The notes under the pieces were generated by a model, which had not been told where the DNA came from, ran no database searches, and saw only the letters and a list, made by a program, of their open reading frames with translations. Position numbers and translations under genes: made by a program. DNA of 64,000 nt from Bacteroidota bacterium (lineage in GTDB: Bacteria > Bacteroidota > Bacteroidia > Chitinophagales > Chitinophagaceae). The DNA is taken from assembly GCA_016868815.1 (NCBI GenBank), contig VGFQ01000008.1, positions 58,834-122,833 of the forward strand, in the 5' to 3' direction. Shown piece by piece: positions 1 through 8,945 of this stretch (position 1 is the first letter of the stretch; each line of letters opens with the position of its first letter).

Positions 1-1
1 C

Positions 2-226
2 TACCCCGAACTCCTGATGGCCAGCAAAGGCTTCTACAAGCGCCTCGACGTGACCATCGGCAGCCCCACCTACGACCAGTTCGTGGAGACCGCGTCCGCC
101 AGCGCCCGCGGCATCGTCAACAACAACGCAGTCACCTCCAACAACCAGTTCAACTACTCCCGCCGCGTCACGCAGATCGGCATGAACGGCCGCTACGTAT
201 ACGGACGCATCACGCTCGACTTCTGA
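2..226 (+). CDS. C-terminal end of an outer-membrane beta-barrel (TonB-dependent receptor-like), truncated by window edge
   Basis: The reading frame is open from the first complete codon at base 2, so the gene begins outside the window. The last ~75 residues are rich in Asn, Ser, Tyr and alternating hydrophobics and end in YVYGRITLDF. That is the amphipathic final beta-strand with terminal Phe expected of outer-membrane barrels recognised by the BAM machinery. The Asn/Ser-rich loop before it fits the last extracellular loop and strands of a Bacteroidota TonB-dependent receptor. No plug or carboxypeptidase-like domain is visible, so the substrate and exact family cannot be stated. A clear terminator follows 30 bases after the stop, so this is the end of its transcription unit. 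Confidence 0.6.
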   Translation, partial: YPELLMASKGFYKRLDVTIGSPTYDQFVETASASARGIVNNNAVTSNNQFNYSRRVTQIGMNGRYVYGRITLDF

Positions 227-255
227 TCGTCGACCCGACCCCGCTATGCTCGTGG

Positions 256-286
256 CCGCAGCGCATATGCGCTGCGGCTTCTTCTT
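256..286 (+). terminator. Rho-independent terminator after the outer-membrane protein gene
   Basis: A perfect 22-base palindrome (two 11-base arms, CCGCAGCGCAT and its complement) at 256-277 is followed by the pyrimidine-rich tract CTTCTTCTT. It sits 29 bases after the stop codon at 226. The tract is not pure T, so termination may be partial. Confidence 0.7.
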
Positions 287-691
287 ATGGATGGGTCAAC
301 CTCTGTTTGCCATGCTGGCAAAGGCCTCGGTGTTGGGTTGGCAACGGCGGGGTCGGTCGTATAGGAGATGTTGATGCCTTGGGTGAAGTATTCCTTAGCA
401 GGATGGATGCCAGCTTCTCCGACTCATGGTGGCGGGGCTCATGCCCGAGGAAGAGGATCTCTAGGCGCCGCGGAGCCGGACTGATGGGCTGCAGGGAGAC
501 GAGCGGCGTGAGGCATAGGACAAATAAAGGTTCCGGACGGTCTTCCGGGATAGAAATGAACGCATGAGTCGAAGGGTTTAACAGGATGTCAATCTACGGA
601 AAGCAAAGGACTTGGATCCGCCAAAGGCGAACACGAATACCCGGGGTGGATGACGAATTGCATAAATTTTTATTATGATCATTCTTAGTAG
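287..691. other. Non-coding stretch without recognisable feature
   Basis: No frame here gives a recognisable protein. The plus-strand frame at 307-567 codes for a Trp/Arg/Gly-rich sequence resembling no family and is probably chance. The end (about 650-710) turns abruptly AT-rich. Confidence 0.5.
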
Positions 692-979
692 TATAAATAT
701 AATGTATGCATCCCTTGGGCAAAGTTTTGCTCCAGTGAAAAAAAACAACCATCCCATGGCAAGATCCGCTTCCATGAACGCCGGATAGAACTTTCTACCG
801 ATGAGGAGGACATCCGCCACCACGTAGCATGCATCCGTGACCTCCAGGAGGAACTGAAGGATGCCCGACGGGAGATCCTCTATGCCGGCGGAACCGTTTC
901 CATGGGTGGATCCGTACAGGTCGAGGGCTGGACACGTACCACTCGCCAAAATACTTACGCAGAGGCCATTATCGCCTAA
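692..979 (+). pseudogene. Gene fragment without a start codon, unknown family
   Basis: Frame 2 is open for 95 codons after a TAG at 689 and ends at TAA 977-979. From about residue 23 the translation looks like real protein: a charged, helix-forming stretch (STDEEDIRHHV then LQEELKDARREIL) followed by GGTVSMGGSVQVEG. There is no ATG, GTG or TTG before the internal ATG at 902, and the upstream 60 bases are AT-rich and differ in composition. This suggests the 3' end of a gene whose 5' part was lost by deletion or replacement at about 740. I do not recognise the family. It could also be a chance open frame. Confidence 0.25.
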
Positions 980-1062
980 GGTATCCTATGCATTCTCCCC
1001 CCTATGAACCTGCATGAATTGTCTATATCTTGGCGGCAGACCCAGAAAAAATACGACAATCC

Positions 1063-2016
1063 ATGAAGTTACAGACAAGGGAAAAATGCCCGGTATGCTA
1101 CCATACAGGACAAAAGGAAATTTATAGGAAAAGCTATGGAAGCCCCGAGCTGCAAGGTTATCTAACTGCATTCTATGGCATTCAGGGATACCCGGAACCC
1201 CAGCAATTAGGAGAAGAAGATTTCGTTCTTCTGGAGTGCTGCGATTGTGGATTGGTATACCAAGCGAATGTACCCGATACCCAATCCCTTGAGGAACTTT
1301 ATACGAAATGGATATCATATGATAAGGTACAGGAGGTCCACCTGAAGAATAGAAACCCTGGCAAACAAGATGGAAACTATGTAATGCTACGCTCCATCAT
1401 GGCCCACCTTCAAAAGAGTAATATCAGAATCTTCGATTTCGGATTTGGTTACGCCGAGCTACTAAAAATGGCAGTACTGTTGAACTTCGAAGCCTTTGGT
1501 TCAGAACTGAACCCCCAACAAGTTGAACTTGCTAGAAAATGGGGCATTCATGTCGTGGATAACAACCTTGAATACCAGGGAGAACCAATGAATGTGATCT
1601 TCTGTGAACAGACCCTAGAACACGTGGTAGAGCCGAGAAAAGTGATGGAAAAATTAAGGAGGCTTTCAAAACGAGGAACATTGCTTCATGTGAGTGTCCC
1701 CAACTGTGGCCATGTGTATGAAGTCATTCGAGATTGCGACTGGACACGCACGAAAGAAGAAAAAAATTCAGTCAACTGCTTTGCCCCCCTAGAACATATC
1801 AATAGCTTTAGCCACAGACAATTTGTAAGACTTATGCAAGACTTTGGCTTTAATCCAATCCACCTAAAGCACCAGGTGAAATTAAAGTGGATTAAGACAG
1901 ACAGTAAAAATCAATGGAAAAGCTTTATACGGGAGAATATCAATTTTCTGAGGTCAAAAATCATTAAACGGAGATCTTCGAAATCTACATCCGGATTTTT
2001 CATCTACGAAGGTTGA
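1063..2016 (+). CDS. Class I SAM-dependent methyltransferase with N-terminal zinc-ribbon-like cysteines
   Basis: Product of about 317 residues. Near the N-terminus it has CPVC and, some 50 residues later, CCDC, a cysteine arrangement expected to bind zinc. A Rossmann-type methyltransferase core follows, with motif I FDFGFGYAELL (glycine-rich SAM loop), an acidic end of strand 2 in FGSELNP, and EQTLEHVVEP as the motif IV/post-IV region typical of Methyltransf_23-like enzymes. This layout is common for methyltransferases encoded near surface-glycan genes, but the substrate here is unknown. The ATG at 1063 was chosen; a TTG at 1030 in the same frame would add 11 residues and keep the cysteines intact. 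The coding sequence is visibly more A+T-rich than its neighbours, which suggests horizontal acquisition. Confidence 0.75.
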   Translation: MKLQTREKCPVCYHTGQKEIYRKSYGSPELQGYLTAFYGIQGYPEPQQLGEEDFVLLECCDCGLVYQANVPDTQSLEELYTKWISYDKVQEVHLKNRNPGKQDGNYVMLRSIMAHLQKSNIRIFDFGFGYAELLKMAVLLNFEAFGSELNPQQVELARKWGIHVVDNNLEYQGEPMNVIFCEQTLEHVVEPRKVMEKLRRLSKRGTLLHVSVPNCGHVYEVIRDCDWTRTKEEKNSVNCFAPLEHINSFSHRQFVRLMQDFGFNPIHLKHQVKLKWIKTDSKNQWKSFIRENINFLRSKIIKRRSSKSTSGFFIYEG

Positions 2017-2331
2017 TACTCATACTTGAGCGTCAGACTCTATCTCTGCCTCGATGAATGGAGAGGTAAAGTTGGGTGTCTTAGTCACACATAAAGTGTT
2101 GTGCCTTCATGAAATGCCAGCACAATAAGCCTGTACACATCACGACCAAGATCATGAAAGGCACCATATTTAGACACCTCCTTCTAGATAATTCAGACCA
2201 AAGGCGATGAAATCAATGATAAAATAAAAATCAATTCAACACATCGATTTGCTGGCAATCTACCTGAAATAGCGTTACCATTTTATCTTTTAGTTGTATA
2301 AGATGTGATACCTAAACTTGCAGTAGTACCA
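2017..2331. other. Convergent intergenic region, no feature recognised
   Basis: AT-rich spacer between the converging methyltransferase (plus) and Tat-exported protein (minus) genes. I see no gene, repeat or strong hairpin terminator. Confidence 0.5.
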
Positions 2332-3984
2332 TTATTTGAGAATGGCAATTTCTGTGAATCGAAGGGCATATAGATCGGCATCGCGGAGGGTGAATCGAAG
2401 GCGCAGGGGTTTTCCGACAAGATCAGAGAGGTCAGCCCCTTGCTTCCAGACGACGGTCCGACCGATGCTATCACCGAAAAGCGGTTGACAGTCGCCCAGC
2501 GTGTACCCAGCCACTGGCTTATCCTCCATATCGCGCAGCTCGACCCTGATCTCTCCGGCAGCCGAAGTAGCGAAGTTGAGTTCGAGGTGGCGTCCGGAGA
2601 AGATGAGAGGGCGGGTGATGAGCTCTCCGCCAGCGTAGGGGGCGTGGATGGAAACAAACCCGTCGAGGCGCAGCGTATAGCGTCGGAGTTCACTGCTATT
2701 GCCGGTCCAATAGCTTTCGCTGGCATAGAGGGAGAGTTCGTCGGGGGCTCCGGGGGTGTCTGATTTCGTCTCTACCACATGCCAGGCGATGTACTGGTGA
2801 CCATAATGCCAGGTGCCGGGCCTTTCCATCCCGGGGCGGAGGAAGGCCTCATTCCAGCGTTTGAACTGCACGCCGTCGCGGCTCGCCATCAGCAACCCTT
2901 CGGTTAGGGCCGTGCCGTAGCGGTTCGAGGTCGAGGAGCGTTGCCGACGGTGCTCTGCTTCGGGGAGTGCCTCCATCGAAGCGTTCCATCCCCGCTCCAC
3001 ATAGCGTGCCGGAAATCCTATTAGGAGATGCGGTGCGCGGGTATAGGGTTTTACCTGATTTGTATAGAGGTGCTCGGCCGGTGAATCGATGTACTTTAAA
3101 TCGGCTTGCTCTGTCCAAAGCAGGAAGTCGTCAGAACGCGCGGTGCGGATGGCGCGGAAGCCGGCGGGCTTCCAGTTGCCGGGCTCGGTAGAGCCTGCCG
3201 TGAAGATGCGCCAGTAGGCACGGTACTCACGCCGGAGGGGATCCCAGAAAGCAAGATTTTGTGAGTCGAAGGCGCCGTCGGTGATAACGGGCTTGTTGGC
3301 CATGGGCGTCCAATGAATGCCGTCAGGCGATTGCAGGGCGATGAGCCCCTTGGCCGTTGCGGCACGTACGAAAGCCTTGTAGCGGGCTTCGGCCGGGGCG
3401 GCGGGGTTCTCGTCGAGGAAGACCGCCGGGTGGCCGGCGTCGATGTCGAGCCCACCGAGGCGGCCGCTGGCGATTACGATGTTGTTGGCGGTAGAGCCTC
3501 GGAACGGGTGGAGTCCCAGTTCCGGCTTATGCCAGCGTTTGCCATCGTCGCTCTCAGCATAGCAACAGTAGAGCGGATGGGCATCTGTGCGCACCCTGCC
3601 GTCGACCATGCCCAGGTGCCAGGCCTTGTAGTACATGCGGTAGCGTCCATCATCCTGGAAGACGCTGTGGTAGCCGCTTCCACTACCCTCCCAGGGGGCG
3701 TCGTGTACGAGTGCGACCTCTTGCGGTCGAGGGGCATGTAAACGTGTGGATGCGCCTCCGGTCAGTCGCTCGATCAGCCAGTCGTCGACGAAGAGTTCCC
3801 GCCTCGTGCCGATGTCTACCGGCGGGTGGGCGGCGACCCCGGCCGATGACAGATCCGTCCACCTGGCGGCCCCCAGTATGGGTAGCCCTACCGCACCGGC
3901 CAGTGCACGCTGAAGAAAAGATCGGCGTCCCCCTTTTTTCGAGTGACCGGGGTAGCTATCCTGTAGTTTTCCTTTCAAAGACAT
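2332..3984 (-). CDS. Tat-exported beta-propeller glycosidase-like protein (GH32/GH43-like, RELFVD family)
   Basis: 550 residues. The N-terminus carries a twin-arginine signal: R20-R21 in GRRSFLQ followed by a hydrophobic AGAVGLPILGAA segment, so export of a folded protein is expected. The mature part starts with GTRRELFVDDWLIERL and contains WEGSGSGYHSVFQDDGRYRMYY, ESDDGKRWHKPELGL and AFDSQNLAFWD. These repeated blade-like segments resemble five-bladed propeller glycosidases of the GH32/GH43 type. A C-terminal beta-sandwich-like part (SGRHLELNFATSAAGEIRVEL) follows. I could not place canonical GH32 catalytic motifs, so the activity is unproven. A clear paralogue lies at 35242-36780. It is the last gene of a minus-strand run after GH33 and GH32 (70-base gap). 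Similar proteins are common in Planctomycetes and Bacteroidota and are usually called hypothetical. Confidence 0.6.
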   Translation of the reverse strand: MSLKGKLQDSYPGHSKKGGRRSFLQRALAGAVGLPILGAARWTDLSSAGVAAHPPVDIGTRRELFVDDWLIERLTGGASTRLHAPRPQEVALVHDAPWEGSGSGYHSVFQDDGRYRMYYKAWHLGMVDGRVRTDAHPLYCCYAESDDGKRWHKPELGLHPFRGSTANNIVIASGRLGGLDIDAGHPAVFLDENPAAPAEARYKAFVRAATAKGLIALQSPDGIHWTPMANKPVITDGAFDSQNLAFWDPLRREYRAYWRIFTAGSTEPGNWKPAGFRAIRTARSDDFLLWTEQADLKYIDSPAEHLYTNQVKPYTRAPHLLIGFPARYVERGWNASMEALPEAEHRRQRSSTSNRYGTALTEGLLMASRDGVQFKRWNEAFLRPGMERPGTWHYGHQYIAWHVVETKSDTPGAPDELSLYASESYWTGNSSELRRYTLRLDGFVSIHAPYAGGELITRPLIFSGRHLELNFATSAAGEIRVELRDMEDKPVAGYTLGDCQPLFGDSIGRTVVWKQGADLSDLVGKPLRLRFTLRDADLYALRFTEIAILK

Positions 3985-4054
3985 GATGCGTATTTATATT
4001 CATCTATGGGTAATTGAAGGGGATATAAGACCGGAGATCCGCTCCTATACAAGC

Positions 4055-5668
4055 TCAATACGTACCGTCCCAGATGCCTTTCAGCTCGTACACATCCAGC
4101 CGGTGGACCTTGAGGTCGCCCCGCAGCTCCAGGCCGGCATTCGACTTCGGCGCCTTCAAGGCCTCTGCCACGAAGAGCCGTCCACCATCGACATAGCCCT
4201 CCACCGACGTCCGGTCGAGGATCATCTCGATGCGGAATCGGAAGCCGTCGGGTGTCTCCGACGTGTAGGGAAACCCGTTGAACCTAGTGTAATTGCCGTC
4301 GAAGTACAGGATCGGGTTGCCCTGGTAGAACAATTCGAGCCCCAGGCCTCGGTCGATCTCGAGGTCCATGACGGCATGAACGAGGTCGGTCTTGACGTCT
4401 TTGAGTCGCTCATTGACGACTGACAGGCTGAGTCCGCCCAGGGCATGGTGACGGGCATGCAGCCGCTCGATCTCGGGGATAGGGTTGCAGAAGAGGCGGA
4501 CGCCCTCGGTGGTGGTCCGCAGGCTCATCACGGTCGGAAAGAGCATCAGCTGGGTGAAGGGCATGCCCGGCGCGTCGATGCGTCCCCATCCGACCTGGAT
4601 GCGGCGGCCATCGGGGGAGTGGTTGAAGGTCTGTGCGGCGTACATCGCACCCGTGTGATAAGGGTACTTGCCCTTCTCGGGGGTGAAGACGGCGCCGTCG
4701 AAGCGACCGATCATATACGTGCCGGAGGCGGCATACATCACCCATTTTCGGTTCGTGGGGTTGCCATCGACGGGCAGTTCGAAGAATTCTGGGCATTCGT
4801 AAAAGCCCTTGACGCGGCTCCTGTATTCCCACTGCTTCAGGTCGGCGGAGTTGTAGATGGCGATGTAGTTCTCGTTGTAGAGAACCATCACCCATGTTCG
4901 AGTGGGCTCATGCCAGAAGACCTTGGGGTCGCGGTCGGGTCCGAGTACTGGGTTGCCCTTGTACTTGGTGAAGGTCCTGCCGTTGTCGAGACTGTAGGCG
5001 ACGTTCTGCGTCATGCGCTTGCCGGCGGCGGTGTACATGGCCACCAGGGCGTCCTTGCCCCATCCGGCGGTGTTGCGGCTGTCGACGACGGCCGAGCCGG
5101 AGAACATGGTGCCGAGGGTGTCGGGGGATAGGGCTTCGGGCAGTTCCTCCCAATGAAGCAGGTCGCGGCTGACGGCGTGCCCCCAATGCATGTTCTCCCA
5201 ATCTCGCTCATAGGGGTTGTGCTGGAAGAAGAGGTGGTATTCGCCGTCCTTCCAGACGAGTCCGTTGGGGTCGTTGTTCCAGCCACGGCGGGGGCTGAAA
5301 TGCACCTGTGGTCGTTTGGCCTCCCGGTAGAGGCTGTCCTGTCCGGGGAAGCGGTCGGCCTGGTGGATCTGTCCGATGCCTGCCGCGGGCTTGGAGAAGC
5401 GGAGGGTGAGGGTCTTGCCTTTCAGATGGGTTAGGTCATGGTACACCCAGTAGTCGGGCTTCCCCTGGGCGATGCGGATGACGGCGGCGGTGGAGTCGCC
5501 GTTGCCGGCGTCGAAGACGACGCGCTGGCGGTCGACCTTTGACTCGACGGGTATGTTGAGGTACCGCTGCTCGATGCGGAAGGTGAGGGATGTGGACTGT
5601 GCCGCCAGCCCGGAGGGCACGATGACGGCCAGGGCGATGGCGAATACCCGATGGATGGATGGGTTCAT
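4055..5668 (-). CDS. Glycoside hydrolase family 32 (levanase / exo-inulinase-like fructosidase)
   Basis: 537 residues with a Sec signal peptide (residues 1-24, cut after LAAQS). A beta-rich N-terminal extension of about 95 residues precedes the catalytic propeller. The three GH32 hallmarks are present: WNNDPNG with nucleophile D133, RDP at 246-248 (transition-state stabiliser), and EC at 291-292 (acid/base E291). A C-terminal beta-sandwich ends the protein (DRTSVEGYVDGGRLF is a typical GH32 C-terminal phrase). Family members release fructose from levan, inulin or sucrose-type chains; the motifs do not distinguish these. It is separated by 41 bases from the upstream sialidase and by 70 from the downstream Tat-exported protein, so the three are probably cotranscribed. 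Confidence 0.9.
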   Translation of the reverse strand: MNPSIHRVFAIALAVIVPSGLAAQSTSLTFRIEQRYLNIPVESKVDRQRVVFDAGNGDSTAAVIRIAQGKPDYWVYHDLTHLKGKTLTLRFSKPAAGIGQIHQADRFPGQDSLYREAKRPQVHFSPRRGWNNDPNGLVWKDGEYHLFFQHNPYERDWENMHWGHAVSRDLLHWEELPEALSPDTLGTMFSGSAVVDSRNTAGWGKDALVAMYTAAGKRMTQNVAYSLDNGRTFTKYKGNPVLGPDRDPKVFWHEPTRTWVMVLYNENYIAIYNSADLKQWEYRSRVKGFYECPEFFELPVDGNPTNRKWVMYAASGTYMIGRFDGAVFTPEKGKYPYHTGAMYAAQTFNHSPDGRRIQVGWGRIDAPGMPFTQLMLFPTVMSLRTTTEGVRLFCNPIPEIERLHARHHALGGLSLSVVNERLKDVKTDLVHAVMDLEIDRGLGLELFYQGNPILYFDGNYTRFNGFPYTSETPDGFRFRIEMILDRTSVEGYVDGGRLFVAEALKAPKSNAGLELRGDLKVHRLDVYELKGIWDGTY

Positions 5669-5709
5669 CAGATGGAATTCTTTTCAACTGGAATGTACGC
5701 GAAAAAGCC

Positions 5710-6846
5710 TCAGCGTGTACTCGTCGGCGACCGCGGCAGACCGCCAGCCACAGGTGGGCTGTCGACAACCGTCCAGGCGATGCCCTCATAGGCTTTCTGG
5801 ATACCCCCTTCGAAGAGAAGGCCCAGCCTACCGCCTGGGAGTTCCACCAGGTTGGAATAGGCCGAAGGCCCGGCATGTACGACCTGTGAGGCCTCCCAGC
5901 TACGGCCACCGTCGCGCGACCATCTAACGGTCATGTTCACGCGCTCTTTCTGGCTAGCGGGGTTGGAGAAGGCCAGCACAGGCTTGCGGCCGGCGTCCCA
6001 CAGGCGGACGAGGCTGGCCTGGCAGACGGGCTCGGGCAGGGCGGTGTCGGGCCGGAGGGCCGACCAGGAAGCGCCTCCGTCCTTGCTCAGCGATGTGCGG
6101 CGGAAACGGTGTGCGTCGTAGTTCCGCATGTTGAGCAGGAGGCGACCCCTCTGCAGTTCGGCGACACTGCATTCGTTGACCTGGTCGGAGGGCGTGGTGC
6201 CGCCTAAAGACCAGGTCTCTCCGCCATCATCGGAGTGGATGGTATGGGAGAAATATTTCTTCGTGCCGGCCTCGATGTGATCGCAGGGGATGACGAGACG
6301 GCCTGCCTGTCGACCGTTGCGGAGTTGTATGCCGTTGCAAGGTCCGGTAGCGTACCAGGTCCAGCCAGGTCGCTTGACGGAGGAAGTGATGTCGCGGGCA
6401 CTGGTCCAGGTGAGGCCGTCGTCGGAGGATGATAATATAAACACGCGCCTCGTATCCCTACTCAGCCCGTCGATGATCATCGGCTCCCGGTCGGAGCCTA
6501 GGTTCCTGGTGGTGAGGAGGAGGATGCGGCCGGTACGACTGTCAACGACAGGAGCCGGATTACCGCAAGTGTTGGTGCCATCGTCCCAAACGACGGAGAT
6601 GGGCGACCAAGACTTACCCCCGTCGGTGGAACGGCGCATAACCAGGTCGATGTCGCCAGCATCACCGCAGTGGTTGCGACGGGCCTCGGCAAAGGCGAGG
6701 AGGGCGCCGCGCGGCGTGGTGACGATGGCGGGGATACGAAAACATGTGTAGCCGTGGTCGCCAGCGCGGAAGAGGTAGTGGAGGCCCTGGGCGCCGATGC
6801 CCGGGCATATACAGAGCAGCAAGAATGTGAGATGCATCCGGTTCAT
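5710..6846 (-). CDS. Secreted exo-alpha-sialidase (GH33)
   Basis: 378 residues with a signal peptide (about residues 1-20, ...GIGAQG). The catalytic arginine motif FRIP is at 36-39. Five Asp-boxes of the S-x-D-x-G-x-x-W type are readable: STDGGKSW, SSDDGLTW, SDDGGETW, SKDGGASW and SRDGGRSW. The Glu of NECSVAEL and the Tyr of SAYSNLVEL fit the Glu/Tyr nucleophile pair of sialidases. Length fits a single six-bladed propeller with no carbohydrate-binding domain. The reaction is hydrolysis of terminal alpha-linked sialic (or related nonulosonic) acids. It heads the minus-strand run with GH32 and the propeller protein, and is divergent from the GH2 gene across a 117-base shared promoter region. 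Confidence 0.88.
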   Translation of the reverse strand: MNRMHLTFLLLCICPGIGAQGLHYLFRAGDHGYTCFRIPAIVTTPRGALLAFAEARRNHCGDAGDIDLVMRRSTDGGKSWSPISVVWDDGTNTCGNPAPVVDSRTGRILLLTTRNLGSDREPMIIDGLSRDTRRVFILSSSDDGLTWTSARDITSSVKRPGWTWYATGPCNGIQLRNGRQAGRLVIPCDHIEAGTKKYFSHTIHSDDGGETWSLGGTTPSDQVNECSVAELQRGRLLLNMRNYDAHRFRRTSLSKDGGASWSALRPDTALPEPVCQASLVRLWDAGRKPVLAFSNPASQKERVNMTVRWSRDGGRSWEASQVVHAGPSAYSNLVELPGGRLGLLFEGGIQKAYEGIAWTVVDSPPVAGGLPRSPTSTR

Positions 6847-6963
6847 AGATGAAAGGTAGGAGAATCAACCATGACCCGTATCAAGTCGAAAAATAGCCCG
6901 ATGCCCAGCCGGATGATCGTCAAAAAACCAAATGCCGTACATTAGACATCCAACACATCTCAC

Positions 6964-8775
6964 ATGACACGAGCCCTGCTACCCGTATTGCTATGCCTCT
7001 CGGTCCTGCCAGGATTCTCGCAGGGCTGGTCACCCGCCGGCGACCGCATCCGCACCGAATGGGCCGCAAAGGTCGACCCCGCTGCACCCCTGCCCGAATA
7101 CCCCCGCCCGCAACTGGTCCGCGACGCCTGGCAGAACCTGAACGGGCTGTGGGACTACGCCATCCTGCCCGCAGGCAGCAATATCCCCTCCGCCTGGCAG
7201 GGACGTATCCTCGTGCCCTTCGCCGTCGAATCAAGCCTCTCCGGCGTGCAGAAGTCCGTCGGCGAGAAAAACGAACTCTGGTACCACCGGGGCTTCGAGG
7301 TCCCCGCAGCCTGGAAGGGAAGGAACGTGAAGCTGCACTTCGGCGCGGTCGACTGGAAGGCCGACGTATGGGTGAACGACGTCAAGGTCGGGTCGCATAC
7401 CGGCGGCTATACGCCCTTCAGCATCGACATCACCGCCTGGCTGACGAAGTCGGGCGCCAACACCGTCGTCGTCCGCTGCTGGGACCCTGCCGACAAGGGC
7501 TTTCAGCCCCGCGGCAAGCAGGTGGCCGAACCCCGCGGCATCTGGTACACTTCCGTCACCGGCATCTGGCAGACCGTATGGCTCGAGCCGGTCGCGCCCA
7601 CGCATGTCACCCACCTGCGCACCTCGCCCAACATCGACGGCGGCAACGCGACCGTAATGGCCGAAGTGGCAAGCCGGCAGGCCGGCGACGTCGTCGAAGT
7701 CCGCGTGCTCGACAACGGCCGTCTGGCCGGCAGCGCACGCGCCGCCGCCGGGGAGGAAGTGATGGTGCCCGTCCCCAGCGCCAGACTCTGGAGCCCCGAA
7801 TCGCCCTTTCTCTACGATATGGAGGTCAGCGTGCTGCGCAACGGCGCGGCCATCGACCGAGTGAAAAGTTATGTCGGCATGCGCAAGATCTCCACCGCAA
7901 AGGATGCCGACGGCGTCTGGCGGCTGCAACTCAACAACCGCGACTATTTCCAACTCGGACCCCTCGATCAAGGCTGGTGGCCAGACGGGCTCTATACCGC
8001 ACCCACCGACGAAGCGCTGCGCTTCGACATCATCCGCACCAAAGCCTATGGCTTTAACATGATCCGCAAGCACGTGAAGGTCGAGCCCGCCCGCTGGTAT
8101 CACCACTGCGACAAGGAAGGCATCCTCGTCTGGCAGGACATGCCCAGCGGCGACCGCAATCCCAGATGGGACATGCGCAACTACTTCTCCGGACAGGAAC
8201 TGCAGCGCAGCCAGGCCTCCGAACAGAACTTTCGCCGTGAATGGCAGGAGGTCATGAATCTCTGCATCTCCAACCCCAGCGTTATCGTATGGGTGCCGTT
8301 CAACGAGGCATGGGGACAGTTCAAGACGCCCGAGATTGCCGACTGGACCAAGAATTACGATCCCTCGCGACTCGTCAACCCCGCCAGCGGCGGCAACCAC
8401 TATGATGTCGGCGACATGATCGATATGCACAACTACCCCGACCCCGTCATGGGCCTCTACGACAGCAAACGCGCCAACGTTCTCGGCGAATACGGCGGCA
8501 TCGGCCTGGCCCTAGATGGACATCTATGGGAGCAGAACCGCAACTGGGGCTATGTGCAGTACAAAACACCGCAGGAGGCCACCGACAAATATGTCGAACT
8601 CGCCGATAAACTCAGGAAACTCATACCCTTCGGATACACCGCCGCCGTCTACACGCAGACGACGGACGTCGAGATAGAGGTCAACGGACTCATGACCTAC
8701 GACCGGAAGGTGATGAAACTAGACATGGACCGGGTGCGAAAGGTGAATCAGGAGGTGGTCGCAGGACTTCGGTAG
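6964..8775 (+). CDS. Secreted glycoside hydrolase family 2 (beta-galactosidase/glucuronidase-like)
   Basis: 603 residues, signal peptide ending near GFSQG. Domain order is that of GH2: an N-terminal jelly-roll sugar-binding domain (PRPQLVRDAWQNLNGLWDYAI and LHFGAVDWKADVWVND), an immunoglobulin-like middle domain, and a TIM barrel. The acid/base E448 sits in PFNEAWGQF after SNPSVIVW, and nucleophile E509 sits in GEYGG. The protein is much shorter than LacZ (about 1000) and matches the compact secreted GH2 form found in Bacteroidota. Specificity (galactose, glucuronic acid, mannose or arabinose) cannot be assigned. It is transcribed divergently from the sialidase gene. Confidence 0.88.
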   Translation: MTRALLPVLLCLSVLPGFSQGWSPAGDRIRTEWAAKVDPAAPLPEYPRPQLVRDAWQNLNGLWDYAILPAGSNIPSAWQGRILVPFAVESSLSGVQKSVGEKNELWYHRGFEVPAAWKGRNVKLHFGAVDWKADVWVNDVKVGSHTGGYTPFSIDITAWLTKSGANTVVVRCWDPADKGFQPRGKQVAEPRGIWYTSVTGIWQTVWLEPVAPTHVTHLRTSPNIDGGNATVMAEVASRQAGDVVEVRVLDNGRLAGSARAAAGEEVMVPVPSARLWSPESPFLYDMEVSVLRNGAAIDRVKSYVGMRKISTAKDADGVWRLQLNNRDYFQLGPLDQGWWPDGLYTAPTDEALRFDIIRTKAYGFNMIRKHVKVEPARWYHHCDKEGILVWQDMPSGDRNPRWDMRNYFSGQELQRSQASEQNFRREWQEVMNLCISNPSVIVWVPFNEAWGQFKTPEIADWTKNYDPSRLVNPASGGNHYDVGDMIDMHNYPDPVMGLYDSKRANVLGEYGGIGLALDGHLWEQNRNWGYVQYKTPQEATDKYVELADKLRKLIPFGYTAAVYTQTTDVEIEVNGLMTYDRKVMKLDMDRVRKVNQEVVAGLR

Positions 8776-8945
8776 GCCAAAATCCGCAGGCCTAAGATGA
8801 TCGCGGATAAGTCATGCTCCACATCGACAAGACCGGGTCTGTCTATCGGAAAGCCGTGCGCAGTTGATCCATCTGCTGCCTAGTCAACAGTGGATCATGA
8901 GAGCACAACCCAGCAGATTCTGTAAGGATCCAGCGACTGCGGAGT

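Noticed and set aside
6993..8057. Long plus-strand frame (354 codons) overlapping GH2 in another frame
   Set aside because: Arginine- and proline-rich frame-shift product of the GH2 gene; no protein features.
7231..8430. Long minus-strand open frame (399 codons) inside the GH2 gene
   Set aside because: It is antisense to a protein with clear GH2 motifs; long antisense frames are expected in G+C-rich genes, and its sequence matches no family.
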